A stretch of DNA of 64,000 nucleotides from Chrysomallon squamiferum. Its lineage: Eukaryota > Mollusca > Gastropoda > Neomphalida > Peltospiridae. The notes under the pieces are model-generated. The model was not told the origin of the DNA. It saw nothing but the letters and a program-made list of their open reading frames with translations, and did no database searches. The stretch is from NCBI GenBank assembly GCA_012295275.1, contig CM022679.1, positions 30,755,154 to 30,819,153 of the forward strand. The letters run 5' to 3'. Position 1 is the first letter of the stretch. Each line of letters opens with the position of its first letter. The translations under genes and the position numbers were made by a program. Of this stretch, positions 60,065 to 64,000 are shown one piece after another.

Positions 60065-60230
60065 TATAATGCACTCATCTCTTACAGAGAATATCTAGGA
60101 TCAATTCCCATCAGGGGGATTACCATTTTTTATTACAATTCCCATTCCAACCAGTGCTGGAAACTCGTATCAAATATTTGTTGTTTGTGCTCCATGATAG
60201 AATGCTACTTGGTAGTATGGAAAATACTGT
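60065..60230 (+). mobile_element. Decayed tRNA-derived SINE of molluscan type
   Basis: The sequence runs GCACTCATCTCTTACAGAGA, then a B-box-like GGATCAATTCCCATCAGGGG, then ATTCCAACCAGTGC, ACTCGTATCAAA and a terminal TTGGTAGTATGGAAAA. From memory this order follows a widespread molluscan SINE: head GCTCGTCTCTTACGCGG..GGATCGATCCCCGTCGG, core GTTCCAGCCAGTGC..ACTGGTATATCAAA, then TTGCTGCTAATGGAAAA. The tRNA A-box end is degraded and no target-site duplication is obvious. The family assignment is from recall, not a search. Confidence 0.55.
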
Positions 60231-61660
60231 TTTAATGTATAATTGATAAATCAAAACCCATGGTAAATGCTGTTGTTAATGCAACAAAATTGTTATTATT
60301 TTCTACTGCTGCTGAGAACAAAATATTGTAGGATTACTTTAAGACAATTGTATGTAATTTGGTTATTATTTGATTTGTAATAGCTACTGATAAAAAATTT
60401 GTTCTAGTTCTGACATGAAAAAAAACCCCTGATTTTTCAACAGCAGTTATAGAAGGGAATAAATGGATCTTGTAGCATTTTTAATGAAATCAGTGAAAAA
60501 ATAAATTAAATTAAATTAAAAAATTATTTATAGAAACTATAAAAAAATAAATGAACCTAAGAATTAATGAAAATAAAACAAGGGGAAAGAAAGAAAGTAA
60601 CTGGGTGAACTAAAATAACTAAAAGAAGACCTAAAACTGAATAAATAAATAATAAAAATTGTGTAATGAAGATAATAAATTATCTACAACAAATCTGAAA
60701 TGTTAAAAAGAGATTTCTAAAATAAAATATTTTGGTATTTAAAAATGATTGAATTATTGACACAAACTAATGATAAATTAATAAAATGTCAGTAACCATT
60801 CTTAACCAAAAATATCTTCACATCACCATTTGTCGTATTTGAATTATTTAATTCATATTGATTCAAAAATAAATAAACAAATAAATAAATAATAACAATT
60901 TATTAAGAAAAAAAAAAAAAGGCCTAAATAAAAACAGAAAATAGTTTTTCTGTATTTTTAAAACCAGTTAAGCAAGAATTAGTCATACTCAATGATCTTG
61001 TAATCCTATGTACACAAAATGTTGATCTGTCAGTTTATTTTATTTATACAAGTTAAAAAACCCACTCCCACACATCTCTAACAGTAACTTTAATCTACTG
61101 GCAACTGAAGAAGCAATCGGCTGTCAAACTTGAAAACCAATATTTTACATCCGTTTCCAGGAAAGATACACCATGTCAGAAAGAAGGGGAACAACTCATT
61201 ATGAAATGACTTTAATTAAATAAAAAAGTAACTGAATACAACCAACACGAGAGGAATGCAATTGTTAGTGGTGGGTCTTACTCTGAATATAAAATGAACT
61301 GAGTTATGAAGAACTAAATAGTTAACAACATTTTGGGGTCTGCACTGTGAATAGACCGTCCCTGAATCTCTCCTTGTTCAAAACGGTCACTGAAATGAAA
61401 CTGTGGGTTTGTGATAAAGGAGCAAAAAAAAGTGTGGGAGGATTCAATAAAGTGGAAAAAGGATTGGTTTTGTTTGGTAAACTAAGAAATTTTATGTCAA
61501 TATAAAACTGTAATTAAATAAAGCAATATATCATCATATGTTTTGCATTGATAGGGGTTAAGTCTTTGTGTATTGGCTTTTTTTTTCTTCAGTTTAAGTT
61601 CAGAGATTAAATAGAACATTTTTCATTTAAGTAGATAAAAATTTAAAACTAAAATATACA

Positions 61661-61663
<3 letters not shown>

Positions 61664-61728
<65 letters not shown>
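61664..61728 (+). repeat. (AG)n microsatellite
   Basis: Uninterrupted AG dinucleotides, about 32 copies. Confidence 0.98.
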
Positions 61729-61729
<1 letters not shown>

Positions 61730-62215
61730 AAGTTAATGAACTGATTAATAATGTATTCGATTTTCTTAATAAATCATGAGTTGCTTACATCGTCTGCTAT
61801 TTTAGGCATTGGCAGTGGTCAGAAGATAGCATCTATCTACTCAGTCATTGTAGCACATTTCAGAAGTGATGAAATAAACCTCCTTTTCAGGAACTGCATC
61901 TGCCTAAAATAACCAGTATGCTCGGTCTGTGTAGACGTTTCCGCTCCGGAACAACTGCTCCTTTATTTACGTTTTAGTCTGTAATGAGATAAAATTAATA
62001 CTAATGAAAGTTGGTAAATTCAGATTCTTTTTGCTGTTTCTGTAAAAAAAAATACGACGACGACAACTACAATGATGATGGAGTTTAAATAATTCCAGAC
62101 TGAGAAAACCCCCAAACAGTCTAATCACTCTGACACTCTAATACTTTAACTGATATCAGAAATATTATATTAAGTTTTTTTGTAAAAAAAATAAAGTCGA
62201 ATCTTTAGCGATTCC

Positions 62216-62346
62216 TTTAGCAGTAATGGTTAGTTGCTGAAGTATCAGAGTAGTGCAGAACAGGAATACTTGGTTGATTTGTTTCCATATTTCAGTTTTA
62301 CATTTGTTACGATGAACTGATTTTAGACTAATGTTTTATTTTTGTA

Positions 62347-62386
<40 letters not shown>
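62216..62386 (+). mobile_element. Dispersed element copy 2 with (AAT)n tail
   Basis: Second, diverged copy of the element at 44861, same orientation, ending in TTTGTAAATAATAAT and an (AAT)n tract to about 62385. An upstream AAGTCGAATCTTTAGCGATT may extend the match to about 62195. Confidence 0.65.
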
Positions 62387-63354
62387 CTGTAAGAGAATGA
62401 AAGGGAATAATATATAAATAATACACTGTTTTAATAATGAAATCGTAATTATTTTCACGAAAAGAAGCGAGATATCCCGAAGAATCGAAAAAAAAGTTTT
62501 TTAAAGCGGTAAAGAATGAATAGGTGTATTTTGTTTTAAAGTTTGTCGTCAGCATTCTTTAGCTGGAAACGGTCCTTTGGGCTCAGGTACAAGTTTTCCA
62601 TTATTCAATAAAATATTATTCACTTAATACTGATTTTATTAGTAAAAAAAAAGTTAATTAAATTTAATGATACAGCGGAAAAAATAAAAGAAGAATCATG
62701 TATTCTATTATCGGATGTATCCTATTATCGTACATTTCAAACGCATTTCACATTAAATTTTGTTTTTGTGGGTTTTTTAAATATTATTATTAATAACTTT
62801 TATTAATTTATTTATTTCAGCAGTTATCTGTTGGTATGGGAAATGCTAGAAGGAACACACAATTATGATTTACACATTCTTTAGCCATGTCAATGATGCA
62901 ACTAAATTTGTTTGCTATGTTTAGCAACAAAGAATCGAGTCCAAGTCACAGACCAAGGTTATTGATGTTTTGTTAAAGTAATTCTAGTAGTAATAACTAT
63001 TGCCAGTTACACATGGAGAGACATACATATATATATATATTTTTAATTTCTTGATCAGATATTTCTGACAAGTTAGTTTGAAATTTGTTTTTCACTTTAA
63101 TATATATTTGTACATGTGAAAACACTGTTTTAAAGTGTTTTATTATTTTTTTCCCACATTATTTATTTATTTGTTGATTTAGTCATTCATTTATTTATTT
63201 AAAAAAAAAATGTTTAGATCTTAAATCAGTTTTACATTTAGTTAAGTTTTTATTTAAAATATCTCAGAATCTAAAAATAAATTAATTTATTCATTATTAA
63301 ACTGTTTGCTTGAGTAAGGATTAATAAAGCAAATAGCAAATAATTTTATTATTA

Positions 63355-63385
<31 letters not shown>

Positions 63386-63589
63386 GTCATTTTTTATTAT
63401 TTTATTGCAAAATAATTATCATCATCATAATCATATTATAATTATTTTATTTTATTATTTATTTGTTTGTTTGTTTCTTTTTTTTCTTCTTCTTCTTCTT
63501 CCAGTTCTTTTTATTATTATTATTATTTCTATATTACAATATAATTATCATCATCATCATAATCACATTATGATTATTATTATTTTATT

Positions 63590-63594
63590 TTATT

Positions 63595-63641
<47 letters not shown>

Positions 63642-63645
63642 TTTT
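63590..63645 (+). repeat. (TTTA)n microsatellite upstream of the edge exon
   Basis: About 13 TTTA units, then TTTTA units up to the polypyrimidine tract of the 63684 acceptor. Confidence 0.95.
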
Positions 63646-63684
63646 ATTATATTATATTTTATTTTATTTTATTTTCTACTGCAG

Positions 63685-63947
63685 CATGGACCAGACAGAA
63701 AACTCACCGTTTGTGTCACACAAACATTACAATCACGATGTATCGTGGAGTTTTGTTTCCACCAGACACGAACACCTGGTGTGTATTGCCTGTCTCATTG
63801 AACAGATGGAGAATGAGGAACTGTCTGCTGTTCAGAAAAAGGTGGCATTGTCCATGTTTTCCACTGTTGTCAAAGATGTCAAGGAAGTGACAGAAATGTT
63901 CCGACATAACCTCCACGTTTCCAAGCGTGTCATTTATGCACTCACAG
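63685..63947 (+). CDS. First coding exon of an unrecognised gene, continues beyond window
   Basis: A pyrimidine-rich acceptor TTTTCTACTGCAG ends at 63684. The exon opens with ATG at 63686 and ends at a strong donor ACTCACAG|GTAAGAAT (63947/63948), coding 87 residues plus one base. The protein starts MDQTENSPFVSHKHYNHDVS and continues as helix-like sequence (LVCIACLIEQMENEELSAVQ, then VKDVKEVTEMFRHNLHVSKR). Base composition is clearly above background and codon usage looks normal, unlike the repeat-driven frames around it. The acceptor just before the ATG implies an upstream 5' exon. The pattern of amphipathic helices would fit an armadillo/HEAT-type or other helical protein, but I do not recognise the family. 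Confidence 0.7.
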
Positions 63948-64000
63948 GTAAGAATAGCAGGTTTCTACTCTGTTGTATGACTGTTTGATTTTATAGAAAT
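63948..64000 (+). other. Start of the next intron of the edge gene
   Basis: GTAAGAATAG donor followed by AT-rich sequence to the window end. An in-frame read-through would stop within this stretch. Confidence 0.6.

Larger units (their letters stand above)
43111..63589. other. Intergenic, repeat-dominated
   Basis: Poly(T) and TTTA/TTA runs (44410-44450, 49560-50030), trinucleotide blocks, the dispersed element, SINE relics and the islands listed separately. Complex but featureless stretches at 58420-58740 and 59815-60060 hold no readable gene. Confidence 0.7.

Noticed and set aside
60065-60130. Functional tRNA gene
   Set aside because: B-box is degenerate, no cloverleaf can be drawn, and the downstream core matches a SINE.
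63384-63890. 168-codon plus-strand ORF crossing the edge exon
   Set aside because: Its first half is ATTT/TTA repeat and it uses a different frame from the better exon frame starting at 63686.

Overview
The window is nuclear DNA of an animal, most likely a mollusc. It is very AT-rich and crowded with microsatellites (AG, AC, AAT, ATTT, GATA and homopolymers). Protein-coding sequence sits in short GC-richer exons with GT..AG introns. The mollusc call rests on a decayed tRNA-derived SINE at about 60065-60230 whose head and core match, from memory, an abundant molluscan SINE family, plus short signatures such as AAGGGAGATAACTC near 220. Gastropod, cephalopod or bivalve cannot be separated by eye.

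One gene can be read completely: the high-affinity choline transporter (CHT1, SLC5A7 orthologue) on the minus strand. Its eight coding exons run from the start codon at 29062 to the stop at 12245. I joined every exon by hand. All donors and acceptors are GT/AG, all phases agree, and the product is 573 residues against about 580 in human. A pyrimidine-rich AG at 29131 shows that the first coding exon is preceded by at least one non-coding exon further upstream (higher coordinates), which I cannot place with confidence. Intron 1 is 10.7 kb; the other introns are 0.4-1.2 kb and are filled mainly with simple repeats.

At the right edge (63685-63947, plus strand) lies the first coding exon of a second, unrecognised gene that continues out of the window. 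It is divergent in orientation from the choline transporter.

The rest (1-12244 and 29131-63684) has no recognisable protein gene. It consists of microsatellites, many separate degenerate minisatellites (unit 20 to about 100 bp, a different consensus in each place), a two-copy dispersed element with an (AAT)n tail, tRNA-like SINE relics, and a few islands of higher-complexity, CpG-containing sequence that look like regulatory DNA.

The most interesting observations are: (1) a 101-bp tandem array that has copied the 3' end of CHT1 exon 1 together with its splice donor into intron 1; (2) CpG-rich islands with paired inverted repeats and homeodomain/POU-like motifs inside CHT1 intron 1; (3) a perfect COE/EBF palindrome about 24 kb upstream of CHT1; (4) the unclassified AAT-tailed dispersed element; (5) two promoter-like islands carrying short ORFs. 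I found no convincing evidence of a wholly new system.
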